Positions 26,741 to 35,831 are shown, numbered from the stretch's first letter. The stretch is 64,000 nucleotides of DNA from Mucilaginibacter mali (GCF_013283875.1 NZ_CP054139.1:4836001-4900000); one strand, 5' to 3'. Numbers and translations are program-made. Notes: a model not told the origin generated them from the letters alone.

Positions 26741-27145
26741 TTACGCGCCTTTAGGCTTTACAATTTTAGAAGCTACAAAGGCAAACAATCCCTGAAATAA
26801 GCCAAAAATAGCACCAAAGGGAATACCAACACAAAGCATCATCATGCGTGGATGGGTGTTAAAATAACCCATGTTATTACTCATTGCCGCCATATCGGGG
26901 TGGTGCGCAACATAACTGTCAAAAAAAGTGAAGTGCACGGCTGTTATCCATACGCTGTTAAATACGCTTACCAAAAAGCCATGCCAAAAGTATTTTCCGT
27001 TACACACCCTGGCTATTATATAAGCGCAAAAGCAAAAGATGACCAGCCAAAAGAAAAATTCGATCTTTTCGGGAATTAGCGATACGGTGGCAAAAGCCAT
27101 GATAAGCCCAAACAGGGACAATTGAAAGATAAGTTTAAAGTTCAT
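26741..27145 (-). CDS. Hypothetical four-helix membrane protein
   Basis: 134 residues with about four transmembrane segments (near 5-25, 30-47, 53-75 and 98-125). A His/Met-rich loop (HHPDMAAMSNNMGYFNTHPRMMM) sits between segments 3 and 4. No family recognised. Convergent with the GFKPRFK gene, 5 bp apart. Confidence 0.65.
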   Translation of the reverse strand: MNFKLIFQLSLFGLIMAFATVSLIPEKIEFFFWLVIFCFCAYIIARVCNGKYFWHGFLVSVFNSVWITAVHFTFFDSYVAHHPDMAAMSNNMGYFNTHPRMMMLCVGIPFGAIFGLFQGLFAFVASKIVKPKGA

Positions 27146-27261
27146 AAAGGGTTGGGTTTTAATACTTAAATGTAAGTATTAAAAAATGAATTGTGCAAGT
27201 AGCCGGGAAGGGGTGCCTTTATATGCCCCGGAGGGGTGCCGGTGCCTATCTCCTTGACCAC

Positions 27262-27367
27262 TTGTCATTTCCTTTGAGCGAGGAGGAGATAACGATGGGT
27301 GCGAAGCAGAAATCTTATATGCATTAGCAGTCTGTATAAGATTTCTCTCTACCGTTCGAAATGACAA
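27262..27367. repeat. 106-bp imperfect inverted repeat
   Basis: Outer arms TTGTCATTTC / GAAATGACAA and inner arms AGAAATCTTATA / TATAAGATTTCT. Part of it recurs at 5040-5126. It is a dispersed palindromic element lying between convergent or tandem minus genes, not a gene. Confidence 0.75.
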
Positions 27368-27382
27368 AATGATTTATATTTT

Positions 27383-29353
27383 TTACAACCCCAAACTACT
27401 CAAATCAAAGAATGATTTGTGCTTGGTCACCATGGATACAACGCCGTTGGCAGCTTTATCAAGTGTGAGGTTTTTTTCGGCTTTTTCTTTAAACAGGTTG
27501 ATGGGTTTAATGCCACCTTTTCCTTGTGCCAGGGTTTTACTATCAGCCAGTGGCATAGCCGATGCTTTTACATGTTCGGTAAAGCGGGCTTCAAGCAGAT
27601 CGTTATCAGCGTCGTTATTGTTAGTAACCATGCTGTAATTGTAGGTTTGGCTACCCCTAAACCGGGATGTTGCCGCGGAATCTTTATGATTATCTGCCAC
27701 GTAGTCATCGGTTAAAGTAAAGCTTACCGGGGTGGTAACCCTTTGGCGTATCAGGTTGCCGTTTTGCATGCCCGGGTTCCATCTTGGCGATTGCTCTATC
27801 ACCCGCACAGCTTCATCACCTAAACCGCCACCAATATCGCGCAGGGCGCGTACATCACTTAAAGAACCGTCTTTTTCAACCACAAAGCTTACATAAACCT
27901 TGCCCTGGATACGTTTTTCGCGGGCTTCCTGCGGGTAGCGGATGTTGTTGCCCAGGTAGCGGCCAAAGGCACTCATACCACCAGGGTACATAGCCGATTG
28001 TTCAACCGCGGTGAAGGTTTCGTTTCCATCGGCCAGTACAAAGCTGATGGGTACGGTATATAATTGCCTTACCTTAACACCGTTTTGCATACCAGGGTTC
28101 CATTTTGGCATACCTGCAATTACACGCACGGCCTCTTCATCGGCACCGGCGCCAATACCACGTACTACCTTGATGTTGCTGATACTGCCATCCTTTTCAA
28201 CAACAAACGAGCAGAACACCTTGCCTTGTACGCCACGCTTCTTAGCCTCGGCCGGATAGCGGACATAAGTAGATAAATAACGGTTAAAATATTCGATACC
28301 GCCCGGAAATTCGGCCGATTGTTCGGCCGTTTCAACAGGTGGCTCGCCTTGTATACCATTAACTGCACTTTGCGCGCCTGCACCCTGTTGGTGTTGCCTG
28401 ATCACCTCTTCCAGGTCGGCCTGGTCGGCTGCTGATATATTGCCGGTGCTGAAGGTTTGCGCTGCCGGTGTGTGGAAAACATTATTAGCTGTATTAGTAA
28501 TAACAGTCAGGGTCTTACTTTTATCAACCGTAGCCGAAGATAAGATCAGCATCAGCGCGAATAATGGTGCCGAGAAACCATATTTCACCAGCATCATCCA
28601 GTGCGAACGGTTTTTGTTAAGCATCTGGATCCGCTGTTTCAGCAGGCTGCTGTTGAAGAACGGGTTTACTAAATGATAGGGCGGCGTAACAAAGGTTTGG
28701 CTTAGCAGCAGCATGGCGTATTCGGCCTTGTTGGTGCCGGCTTTAACCGCGTCGCGGTCGGCAATAAACTCGTGAATGTATTTTACCGCGTTGCGATACA
28801 AGTATACCACCGGGTTAAACCAGTTGATGATCATGATGGCTTCCATCAGCAGCAGGTCGGCAGTGTGCCACTGGCGGGCATGCACTTCCTCGTGCGCGGT
28901 GATCACATCATTATGGCTATCGGTATCTCGCTGTTCTATTTTTATTTGTTTGAAGAACGAGTAGGAAGTATCCGACTTAGGCTGGCTGATGACCCAGTTG
29001 ATCACCGCCAGCTGATAAAAGAAGCGGATGGTAAGAATAAGTATCCCGGCTACGTAAATGCCGCCAATAATTTGCCCCAGGGTAAGCTGGTGCACAGTTG
29101 GCGCGTGGCCGGTGATACGATAAATAACCGATGGCCCTACATGGTGAATAGTTTCCTGCACTTGTTTGGTAATGAACAGGCCCTTTATCCAGCTCGATTG
29201 GATAACCGGGATGCAGAACGACAGCAATGCCGAACTGACAAGGTACACCCTGTTCAAATTGAAGAATGTTTCCCGGCGCAATAGCATCGCGTAGAAAACA
29301 AAAAACAATGTGAGGTACACATTAACCAGTAATAAATAATGCCACCAGGTCAT
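27383..29353 (-). CDS. BlaR1-like M56 metallopeptidase with two TonB C-terminal domains
   Basis: 656 residues. N-terminal membrane segments near 5-25, 36-52 and 93-118; the M56 zinc motif HEEVH at 154-158 with a downstream Glu in HEFIAD (195), then another membrane segment (about 255-272). The C-terminal half holds two similar TonB_C-type domains, about 360-435 and 455-535, each with RYPxEAxxxxxQGKV and a W-N-P-G-M-Q-N-G segment. There is no penicillin-sensor domain. M56 proteins cleave or inactivate their cognate BlaI repressor on signal. It is 17 bp after blaI-like and probably co-transcribed. Confidence 0.9.
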   Translation of the reverse strand: MTWWHYLLLVNVYLTLFFVFYAMLLRRETFFNLNRVYLVSSALLSFCIPVIQSSWIKGLFITKQVQETIHHVGPSVIYRITGHAPTVHQLTLGQIIGGIYVAGILILTIRFFYQLAVINWVISQPKSDTSYSFFKQIKIEQRDTDSHNDVITAHEEVHARQWHTADLLLMEAIMIINWFNPVVYLYRNAVKYIHEFIADRDAVKAGTNKAEYAMLLLSQTFVTPPYHLVNPFFNSSLLKQRIQMLNKNRSHWMMLVKYGFSAPLFALMLILSSATVDKSKTLTVITNTANNVFHTPAAQTFSTGNISAADQADLEEVIRQHQQGAGAQSAVNGIQGEPPVETAEQSAEFPGGIEYFNRYLSTYVRYPAEAKKRGVQGKVFCSFVVEKDGSISNIKVVRGIGAGADEEAVRVIAGMPKWNPGMQNGVKVRQLYTVPISFVLADGNETFTAVEQSAMYPGGMSAFGRYLGNNIRYPQEAREKRIQGKVYVSFVVEKDGSLSDVRALRDIGGGLGDEAVRVIEQSPRWNPGMQNGNLIRQRVTTPVSFTLTDDYVADNHKDSAATSRFRGSQTYNYSMVTNNNDADNDLLEARFTEHVKASAMPLADSKTLAQGKGGIKPINLFKEKAEKNLTLDKAANGVVSMVTKHKSFFDLSSLGL

Positions 29354-29370
29354 ATACTTATTAAATCAAT

Positions 29371-29742
29371 TTATTTGTCTTTTAGTTTTTCGATCAGGGT
29401 CATGATCTCGTCGGCTTCTTTCAGATCTATCTTCTCTTTTTGCACGAAGAACGAGAACATCCTTTTTACCGAATTATCGAAATAACCGTTCAGCAGCTTA
29501 TCGGTAGCAAAGTACTGGTATTGCTCCCGGCTGATGATAGGGTGATACTGGTGGCTTTTGCCAAAAGCAGCATGATCAACAAAGCCCTTGGTCTCCAATA
29601 TCCTGATAATAGTGGATACGGTGTTGTAGGCAGGTTTTGGCTCCGGCAAAATATCAATAACATCTTTTACAAAACCCTTTTTTAATTGCCAAAGCACCTG
29701 CATAATTTGTTCTTCGGCGCGGGTTAATTCTTTAATTTCCAT
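29371..29742 (-). CDS. BlaI/MecI/CopY family transcriptional repressor
   Basis: 123 residues. Winged-helix DNA-binding domain at 1-75 (LTRAEEQIMQVLWQLKKGFVKDVIDIL, PAYNTVSTIIRILETKGFV) and a helical dimerisation tail (80-123). The family represses its own operon and is inactivated by a partner M56 protease, encoded directly downstream. The 18-bp palindrome in the promoter upstream is the likely operator. Confidence 0.93.
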   Translation of the reverse strand: MEIKELTRAEEQIMQVLWQLKKGFVKDVIDILPEPKPAYNTVSTIIRILETKGFVDHAAFGKSHQYHPIISREQYQYFATDKLLNGYFDNSVKRMFSFFVQKEKIDLKEADEIMTLIEKLKDK

Positions 29743-29795
29743 ATTTACAATAGTTTAATCTTCCCTGTCTTGCACAGGTATGTCAGAATAATAAA

Positions 29796-29827
29796 TAAAC
29801 ATAAAACTAATATATTAGTTTAGCAAA
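29796..29827 (-). promoter_or_regulatory. Promoter of blaI-M56 operon
   Basis: Minus strand: TTTG (29827-29824), 20 bp, TATGTTTA (29803-29796). It fits the Bacteroidota consensus with one mismatch at the last base. The spacer is almost completely filled by the palindrome at 29804-29821. Confidence 0.65.
29804..29821. promoter_or_regulatory. Putative BlaI operator, 18-bp perfect palindrome
   Basis: AAACTAATATATTAGTTT is a perfect 9+9 dyad between the -33 and -7 elements, about 62 bp upstream of the repressor start. Binding there would block sigma-factor access. It may also affect the divergent nuclease gene. Confidence 0.65.
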
Positions 29828-29892
29828 TTTATTTTACCTTTTCAAACAAAATTGTTACCCCTGCAATTCTTTATACCAATTATACATCAATT

Positions 29893-31305
29893 ATGAATAT
29901 AACCTTCCACGGCGCTGCCCGCCATGTTACCGGCAGTAAGCATTTATTACAATTAAAAAACGGCACCAATATTCTACTCGATTGCGGCATGTTCCAGGGA
30001 ATGGGCGAGCATACCGATAACATGAACGAGCACTTTGGTTTCAACCCTAAAAAGGTAGATCATATGGTGCTTTCACACGCTCATATCGACCATTGCGGAC
30101 TGATACCCCGACTGGTGTCCGAGGGTTTTAGCGGCCCAATTTACTGCACTCCGCCAACTTTAGATTTGGCCCGCATCCTGCTGCTGGATTCGGCCAAGAT
30201 ACAGGAGCAGGATACCGAATACACCAATAAGCACCGCAAGCGTAAAGATTTGCCCCTGTTGGATACCTTGTATACCGAGGAAGATGCCAACCGCGCGCTG
30301 AAACAGTTTAAAACGGTTGAATATCACGAAGAGTTTAATATCACCCCCGATGTAAAGCTATACTTCAGCGATGCGGGCCACGTAGTGGGCAGCGCCGTTA
30401 CCCACCTTACCGTTACCGAAGATGGCAAAGAAACGCACATCACTTTTAGCGGCGATGTTGGCCGATACGGAGATATGATATTGAAAAGCCCGCAAAACTT
30501 CCGGCAGTCGGATTATATATTGATGGAATCTACCTATGGAGATTCGCTGCACAAAGATATTGGCCCCATTGAGGATGCCCTGCTGGATATTATTAAGGAT
30601 ACCTGCATCAACCGCAAGGGCAAAGTAATTATTCCTGCCTTTAGTGTTGGCCGCACGCAGGAATTGCTGTACGCCCTTAACGCCCTTGAGCTCAGAGGCG
30701 AACTGCCTGACGTGCCTTACTTTGTAGATAGCCCGCTATCGCTAAAAGCTACCGAAGTTTTAAAAGATCATCCCGAGGTTTACAACGCCGATGTAAAAAA
30801 GGTGATGAAGACCGATGCCGACCCATTTAGCTTTAAGGGCCTGCGCTTTGTAGAATCGACCGAGGAATCAGTCGCGCTGAATACCGATCCCCGTGCCTGC
30901 GTTATCATCTCCTCATCGGGCATGGCCGAGGCCGGGCGGGTGAAGCATCATATCAAGAATAATATCCACGACAGCAAAAACACCATCCTGATAGTTGGTT
31001 ATTGCGAACCGAACTCGCTGGGCGGCCACCTGATGAATGGTGATAAGCAGGTATACATTTTTGGCGAGATGTACGATGTGGTGGCGCAGGTACATGTCAT
31101 CAAATCCATGAGTGCCCATGGCGATTATGAAGACCTGCTGCACTTTCTTTCAGGCCAGGATGCCGGCAAGGTTAGCAAGGTATTTTTAGTGCACGGCGAA
31201 TACGATGTACAGCAGCGCTTCGCCCAAAAGTTAAAGGAGAAAGGGTTTGAAAATATCGAGATCCCGTTTCAGCACCAGAGGGTGGAGCTGGGGCAGTATG
31301 CATAG
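29893..31305 (+). CDS. Beta-CASP metallo-beta-lactamase-fold nuclease
   Basis: 470 residues, cytoplasmic. The metal motif HAHIDH is at 62-67 after a GAARHVTGSKHLL start typical of CPSF/YSH1-like proteins; later ligands lie in DAGHVVGSA (about 157-165) and SGDVGRYGD (about 181-189). The beta-CASP and RMMBL parts follow (GRTQELLYAL, SSSGMAEAGRVKHHI, SAHGDYEDL, VHGEYDVQ). Such enzymes are RNases with endo- or exo-activity on RNA 3' or 5' ends. Substrate unknown. Divergent from the BlaI operon. Confidence 0.92.
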   Translation: MNITFHGAARHVTGSKHLLQLKNGTNILLDCGMFQGMGEHTDNMNEHFGFNPKKVDHMVLSHAHIDHCGLIPRLVSEGFSGPIYCTPPTLDLARILLLDSAKIQEQDTEYTNKHRKRKDLPLLDTLYTEEDANRALKQFKTVEYHEEFNITPDVKLYFSDAGHVVGSAVTHLTVTEDGKETHITFSGDVGRYGDMILKSPQNFRQSDYILMESTYGDSLHKDIGPIEDALLDIIKDTCINRKGKVIIPAFSVGRTQELLYALNALELRGELPDVPYFVDSPLSLKATEVLKDHPEVYNADVKKVMKTDADPFSFKGLRFVESTEESVALNTDPRACVIISSSGMAEAGRVKHHIKNNIHDSKNTILIVGYCEPNSLGGHLMNGDKQVYIFGEMYDVVAQVHVIKSMSAHGDYEDLLHFLSGQDAGKVSKVFLVHGEYDVQQRFAQKLKEKGFENIEIPFQHQRVELGQYA

Positions 31306-31500
31306 ATTAGCCCCGTGGGAGGGATCGCCCAATGTCATTTAAGTTACGCTTTTAAGCCCCACCTAAATCCTCCCCAAAGGGGAGGACTTTAAGAATTTTA
31401 CGCTTGTGCAGCCTAAGTCTCCCCTACCGGGGGAGATTTAGAGGGGGCTTTATTCGGCTGAGCATCCTTAAATTAATGACATTGGGGGAGCGCCCCCACG
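31306..31500. repeat. Nested palindromic C/G-rich repeat
   Basis: Outer arms CCCAATGTCATTTAAG (31328-31343) and CTTAAATTAATGACATTGGG (31467-31486). Inside are AAGCCCCACCTAAATCCTCCCC and its inverted partner GGGGGAGATTTAGAGGGGGCTT (31426-31450 region), plus a local CCTCCCCAAAGGGGAGG hairpin. The inner unit recurs at 32986-33025. No gene. Confidence 0.75.
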
Positions 31501-31568
31501 CTTTTTTCCATCTCCGCTGCAACGTTTCCTCAATAGCCTGCGTCTACTCCCTAATTATTAACGCCGAT

Positions 31569-32942
31569 ATGAAGATACCAGCCCTTGCCGCAGTAATACT
31601 ATTAGCAACGATATACAGCCTTGCCCAATCACCCGATCCAAACCGCAAGTTTTCGCCTGATCAGCTAAAGGCCGATCTTACCTTTGTAAAGACACAATTA
31701 TTCAATGCGCATGCCAATCCCTTTACCGAACTAAGCAAAGCCGACTACGAAAAGGTTTTTGAGCGTATGGATAAACAGATCACCGATTCGATGACGGCTA
31801 CCGGTTTTTTTAAACTGGTGAGGCCAGCGGTATCTTACCTTTCAGATGAGCATGCGCAGATCAGTCTTGGCAGCAACCTGCAAACCGCCGAGTACAAAAC
31901 CGGGGAGATCTTTTTGCCGTTCACCCTTGGCCATAAAGGGAGTAGCTATACCGTTGACGATGTGCTATCCACCACCAGCGGCTTACAAAAAGGTGATATA
32001 ATTACGCAGGTAAACGGTCAGCCTGTTGCTGATTTGGTTAAGCGCTGCGTTAATTACTCCACCGGCTTCCCCGGGCAAAGGGCAGACAATGCCTTGCAGC
32101 AATTTGGCTATTTGTATACCATATCGCAGCCCGATACCCGCCATAGCTTTGATATTAAAATGGGCGATGGGAAGGTTATTGCTATACACGGCACTACATT
32201 TAATAAATGGTACGATTATTTGGTAATGAAGGCCGGAATGGCCGGCAGCAGTGGCAAAACCATTACTTATAACCGCTATGGCGATGCCGGGTATATCACC
32301 GCAACCGCCTTTGATGCCCGCAACGACCGGCAGATGGATTCGCTGCGGAAAGTGGTAGCCGCTATGTTTGCCCAAATAAAAACTGACGGCTTAAAAACCC
32401 TGTTTATTGATGTAAGCCGCAACGGTGGCGGCAACTCGGCCGTGGGCGATATGATGACCGACTTTTTTTATGATAAACCATACCGCGGCTACCAGTGCAA
32501 CTGGAAACGCAGCGACGAATACCTGGCGCTCACCAAATCATGGGGCATCAATAACGATTTTTATGCTAATCAACTGGTAGGTAAGGTGATCCACTTCGAT
32601 TCGGACATGGAAAAGGTATCAGCCAATAACCCGGTGCGCTTTAGCGGCAAAACCTACGTGGTGGTTGGCGATGGCACCTTCTCCAGCGCCATGATGTTTG
32701 CTACGACGATTAAAGACAACCACATTGCCACGCTGATTGGCCAGGTACCAAAAGAGGGCCACCCCAACCATTTTGGCGAGATGTATGCTACCAAACTACC
32801 CAACACTAAGCTGGATATCCGCTTCGGTGTAAAGGAATGGATCCGCCCGGCAGGCAAAAGCGGCGAGAATGTATTAAGGCCGGATATGATTGTTGATTTG
32901 AGTAAGGGGCCTGAAGAGGTGGTGAGGCAAGTGCTGAGATAG
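31569..32942 (+). CDS. S41 family (tail-specific) peptidase, exported
   Basis: 457 residues from the ATG at 31569, where a signal peptide begins (MKIPALAAVILLATIYSLAQ); the upstream open frame is repeat DNA. A short PDZ-like part is around 150-185 (LQKGDIITQVNGQPVADLV). The catalytic region has DVSRNGGGNSAVGDMMTDFF (about 280-299) and the nucleophile segment GDGTFSSAMMFATTI (about 363-377). S41 proteases cleave C-terminal regions of proteins in the periplasm. First of a series of exported hydrolases to 41.3 kb. Confidence 0.88.
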   Translation: MKIPALAAVILLATIYSLAQSPDPNRKFSPDQLKADLTFVKTQLFNAHANPFTELSKADYEKVFERMDKQITDSMTATGFFKLVRPAVSYLSDEHAQISLGSNLQTAEYKTGEIFLPFTLGHKGSSYTVDDVLSTTSGLQKGDIITQVNGQPVADLVKRCVNYSTGFPGQRADNALQQFGYLYTISQPDTRHSFDIKMGDGKVIAIHGTTFNKWYDYLVMKAGMAGSSGKTITYNRYGDAGYITATAFDARNDRQMDSLRKVVAAMFAQIKTDGLKTLFIDVSRNGGGNSAVGDMMTDFFYDKPYRGYQCNWKRSDEYLALTKSWGINNDFYANQLVGKVIHFDSDMEKVSANNPVRFSGKTYVVVGDGTFSSAMMFATTIKDNHIATLIGQVPKEGHPNHFGEMYATKLPNTKLDIRFGVKEWIRPAGKSGENVLRPDMIVDLSKGPEEVVRQVLR

Positions 32943-33025
32943 CCCCCTCCCAACCCTCCCCGAGGAGGGAGGGCTTTAAAACCATTTAAGTGCTCCCCTT
33001 TGGAGAGGATTTAGGAGAGGTGAAC
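32943..33025. repeat. C-rich repeat overlapping the end of the NadR-like gene
   Basis: CCCTCCCAACCCTCCCCGAGGAGGGAGGG hairpin-forming stretch (32946-32974), then a unit read on the minus strand as CTCCTAAATCCTCTCCAAAG and GGGAGCACTTAAA. That unit matches the repeat at 31361-31392 and encodes the last residues of the kinase. Confidence 0.7.
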
Positions 33026-33534
33026 TCCTTTATCGCAGCCACCGCGCTATCATACCGGTGCTGCCCAGTACCCGATATGGTAACATAATTGGCATTCAGG
33101 GCTTTTAACTCGTCAATCCACACCTGCATAAAGTGCTCACGCTGGGTTGGAAAATCACGCAGGGGGTCATCCTGCCAGGGCAGATCGATATCGAGCAGCA
33201 AGTACAGATCGTAAGGGTGTTTAGGCAATTCATCCAGCACCACCTGTGGCGTATACCCGAAAAAGGCATCGCTCCAAATTTTTACGGTGATAAAAGTGGT
33301 ATCGCAGATCAGGATTTGATTTGCTTTTGGCAGGTATTCCTTTTCTAAAGCCAGCTGACCGTGAAACATGTTCACCTCATCTTCAATAGTAGGCGGCGCG
33401 GTTAATGCCGCGCAATATTCGCGGGCATATTCGGGCACCCAAACGGTATCAAATGCTTCGGCCAGGTACGCCGACATGGTTGATTTGCCCGTTGATTCGG
33501 GGCCTACGATGGCTATTTTTAGGGGTTTTTGCAT
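32986..33534 (-). CDS. NadR-like AAA ATPase / nicotinamide riboside kinase family
   Basis: 182 residues. Walker A motif GPESTGKS at 11-18, then VPEYAREYCAAL (about 34-45) and a DLYLLLDIDLPWQDDPLRD segment (about 108-126), which are typical of the NadR C-terminal kinase domain. Such proteins phosphorylate nicotinamide riboside for NAD synthesis; this stand-alone form is common in Bacteroidota. No adenylyltransferase or HTH domain is present. The last 11 or so residues (TSPKSSPKGST) and the stop are encoded by a dispersed repeat, so the native C-terminus was probably slightly different. Confidence 0.85.
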   Translation of the reverse strand: MQKPLKIAIVGPESTGKSTMSAYLAEAFDTVWVPEYAREYCAALTAPPTIEDEVNMFHGQLALEKEYLPKANQILICDTTFITVKIWSDAFFGYTPQVVLDELPKHPYDLYLLLDIDLPWQDDPLRDFPTQREHFMQVWIDELKALNANYVTISGTGQHRYDSAVAAIKEFTSPKSSPKGST

Positions 33535-33551
33535 GTTCTGTTAAAAAAGAA

Positions 33552-33637
33552 TGTCATTGCGAGCGATAGCGTGGCAATCTCGTAGTTCGTATATCAAACT
33601 ACGAGATTGCCACGTCGCTACGCTCCTCGCAATGACA
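33552..33637. repeat. 86-bp REP-like palindrome
   Basis: Arms TGTCATTGCGAGCGATAGCG-TGGCAATCTCGTAG and its inverted partner CTACGAGATTGCCACGTCGC-TACGCTCCTCGCAATGACA flank a short AT loop. The pairing runs almost the full length. It is a REP/BIME-type element located between two minus-strand genes and may act as an mRNA 3' stabiliser. Confidence 0.85.
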
Positions 33638-33656
33638 AATTATAATGAAGCAGATC

Positions 33657-35831
33657 CTACCTGCCTCCCGGCGGGCAATGCTCTTTTAAATACTGTGTAT
33701 ACAAGGTGCGCAGGTGCAAACTGGTACCTGGCCCTTCAGATATACCGTGCGTACGGTTAGGGTACGACATTAGCTGAAACTGGCGGTTGTATTTTACCAG
33801 CTCGTTGATCAGCATTTCGGCATTTTTGTAGTGTACGTTATCATCGCCGGTGCCGTGCACATACAGCAGGTTACCGCGCAGGTTTTTAGCATAAGTAACC
33901 GGCGAACCTTTGATGAACGGCGCGCGACCGGCTTCGTCGGTAGGCACACCCATGTAACGCTCCTGGTAAATGTTATCGTACGATAGTTGCCAGCCCACTG
34001 CCGCTACGGCTATACCGGTTTTATAAATATCCGGATACTGGAACATCAGGTTAAGGGTTGATGAACCGCCACCGCTCCAGCCCCAAACCGCCACACGGGT
34101 CGAATCAGTAAACGGCCATTTCAGCACCTCCTTAGCGGCCATGGCCTGGTCGCGGATGTTGAGGATACCGATGTTTTTATAGATGGATTTACGCCATTCG
34201 CGGCCTTTGGGCACCGGCGCGCCACGGTTATCCATCGATATATAGATATAGCCATCGTTAGCCATGCTGCCTACATATTCGCCGTTACGGCCGCTACCGT
34301 AGCTATCCGGAGCGGTTTGCGAGGCCGGTTCGCCGTATACGAAAAACACAACCGGGTATTTTTTCTTCGGGTCGAAGTTGGTAGGTTTCACCATCCAGCC
34401 GTCCATCTCAATGCCGTCAACCGTTTTTACTTTAAAAAACTCGGGGCCTTTCGCTTTATCAGCCGCGTTAACGGCAATGTTCTGGCCGCTCAGGTGCTTG
34501 TGATCGGGCAGACTAATGGTTTCGCTGGCCGGTAAAGTGTAGCTGTTGCTGAAGTTATGGCGGGCTATCTTGCCATTTGGCGAGATCTCGTAGCTGTGGG
34601 TACCCGGCTGATCCATTGGACTAACACGCACCGCTTTGGCGCTACCGTCAATTTTAACGCTGTACAGGTATTTCTGCGTAGCATTTTCTGGCGAGGCGAT
34701 GAAGTAGATCAGGCCATCGGCTTCATCTACGTTGGAAATACTGATCACATCATAATCGCCTTTGGTAATCAGTTGTTCCTTACCATCACGATCTACGGTG
34801 TAGATATGGTTCCAGCCGTCCTTTTCGCTCATCCAAAGGAATTTCTTGTTGTGGTCTATCCAGGTCCAGCCGTCAGCATCGCGCACATCAACCCAGGCTT
34901 TGTCGGTTTCGCGATAAATAACGTGGGTAGAGGCGTTAGAAATATTGGCAATGAAGATCTGCTCCTCATTTTGCGCACGGTTCAGTTGCAGCAGGATCAG
35001 TTCGTTAGGATTGTTAGTCCAGTCCATACGCGGGATATAGTGTTGGATCGGATCGCCCGGCACCTTCATCCATTTGGTTTGGGCGGTAGCCACATCAACC
35101 ACACCAATTTTAGCCGAGCTTGGGTCTTCACCAGCCACCGGGTACTCAACCGGCACGGTGAACGAATAGGTAGAGTCGGTGGTGTTCAGCATCAGGTAGT
35201 TTTTGATCTTGCGGGCATCTATCTGCCAGTAGGCAATATTGCGTCCATCCGGCGACCAGCGGAAGCCATCGCGGCAATCAAATTCCTCTTCGTAAACCCA
35301 ATCGAATGTACCGTTGATCAGGCGCTTGCTCCCGTCTTTGGTCAGCGGCTTGATAATGCCGGTGGCCAGGTTCTCTACATAAAGATTGTGTTCGCTCACG
35401 TAAGCCACCTTACTGCCATCGGGCGAGAATTTTGCAAACATCAGCGATGACTCGGGCTTGCCTTTGCCCAATTTTTTAAGGGTTTTGGCTTTCAGATCGT
35501 ACACCCAGTAATCGCCGCGGGTATCCTGGCGCCAAACGCGTTTGGTATTGGTGTTCAGCAGCACTTTGTTATCATCGGCCGAGAACGAGAAGCGGCGCGG
35601 TGTAAGTGCTGCCGTTTGTCCGGCAGGTGTAAGCATTGCGGCCGTAACCACGGTGGTGCTCTTTGAAGCATCACGAATATCTAATTCAACAATATTGCCG
35701 CCCTGCATGCGGTAATACTGGTAGCCATCTTTAGCCCATTGGGTGCCCCGCTGCGCGTTTGCAGCCTGGCCAATCAGCAGCAAGCCCGCTGCCAGCAACC
35801 CAAAGCCTTTGTAGTAGAATTTCGTTTTCAT
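33657..35831 (-). CDS. S9 family prolyl oligopeptidase / dipeptidyl peptidase IV-like
   Basis: 724 residues with signal peptide 1-26. The N-terminal DPP IV beta-propeller runs from about 60 to 450 (SPDGSKVAYVSEHNLYVENLATG, RWSPDGRNIAYWQIDAR). The C-terminal alpha/beta hydrolase has the nucleophile in VWGWSGGGSST (Ser near 571), Asp in VHGTGDDNVH (near 650) and His in NRTHGIS (near 687). Such enzymes remove dipeptides from N-termini with Pro or Ala at position 2. A double Glu motif for N-terminus recognition is visible as VYEEEFDCRDGFRWSP. Confidence 0.93.
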   Translation of the reverse strand: MKTKFYYKGFGLLAAGLLLIGQAANAQRGTQWAKDGYQYYRMQGGNIVELDIRDASKSTTVVTAAMLTPAGQTAALTPRRFSFSADDNKVLLNTNTKRVWRQDTRGDYWVYDLKAKTLKKLGKGKPESSLMFAKFSPDGSKVAYVSEHNLYVENLATGIIKPLTKDGSKRLINGTFDWVYEEEFDCRDGFRWSPDGRNIAYWQIDARKIKNYLMLNTTDSTYSFTVPVEYPVAGEDPSSAKIGVVDVATAQTKWMKVPGDPIQHYIPRMDWTNNPNELILLQLNRAQNEEQIFIANISNASTHVIYRETDKAWVDVRDADGWTWIDHNKKFLWMSEKDGWNHIYTVDRDGKEQLITKGDYDVISISNVDEADGLIYFIASPENATQKYLYSVKIDGSAKAVRVSPMDQPGTHSYEISPNGKIARHNFSNSYTLPASETISLPDHKHLSGQNIAVNAADKAKGPEFFKVKTVDGIEMDGWMVKPTNFDPKKKYPVVFFVYGEPASQTAPDSYGSGRNGEYVGSMANDGYIYISMDNRGAPVPKGREWRKSIYKNIGILNIRDQAMAAKEVLKWPFTDSTRVAVWGWSGGGSSTLNLMFQYPDIYKTGIAVAAVGWQLSYDNIYQERYMGVPTDEAGRAPFIKGSPVTYAKNLRGNLLYVHGTGDDNVHYKNAEMLINELVKYNRQFQLMSYPNRTHGISEGPGTSLHLRTLYTQYLKEHCPPGGR

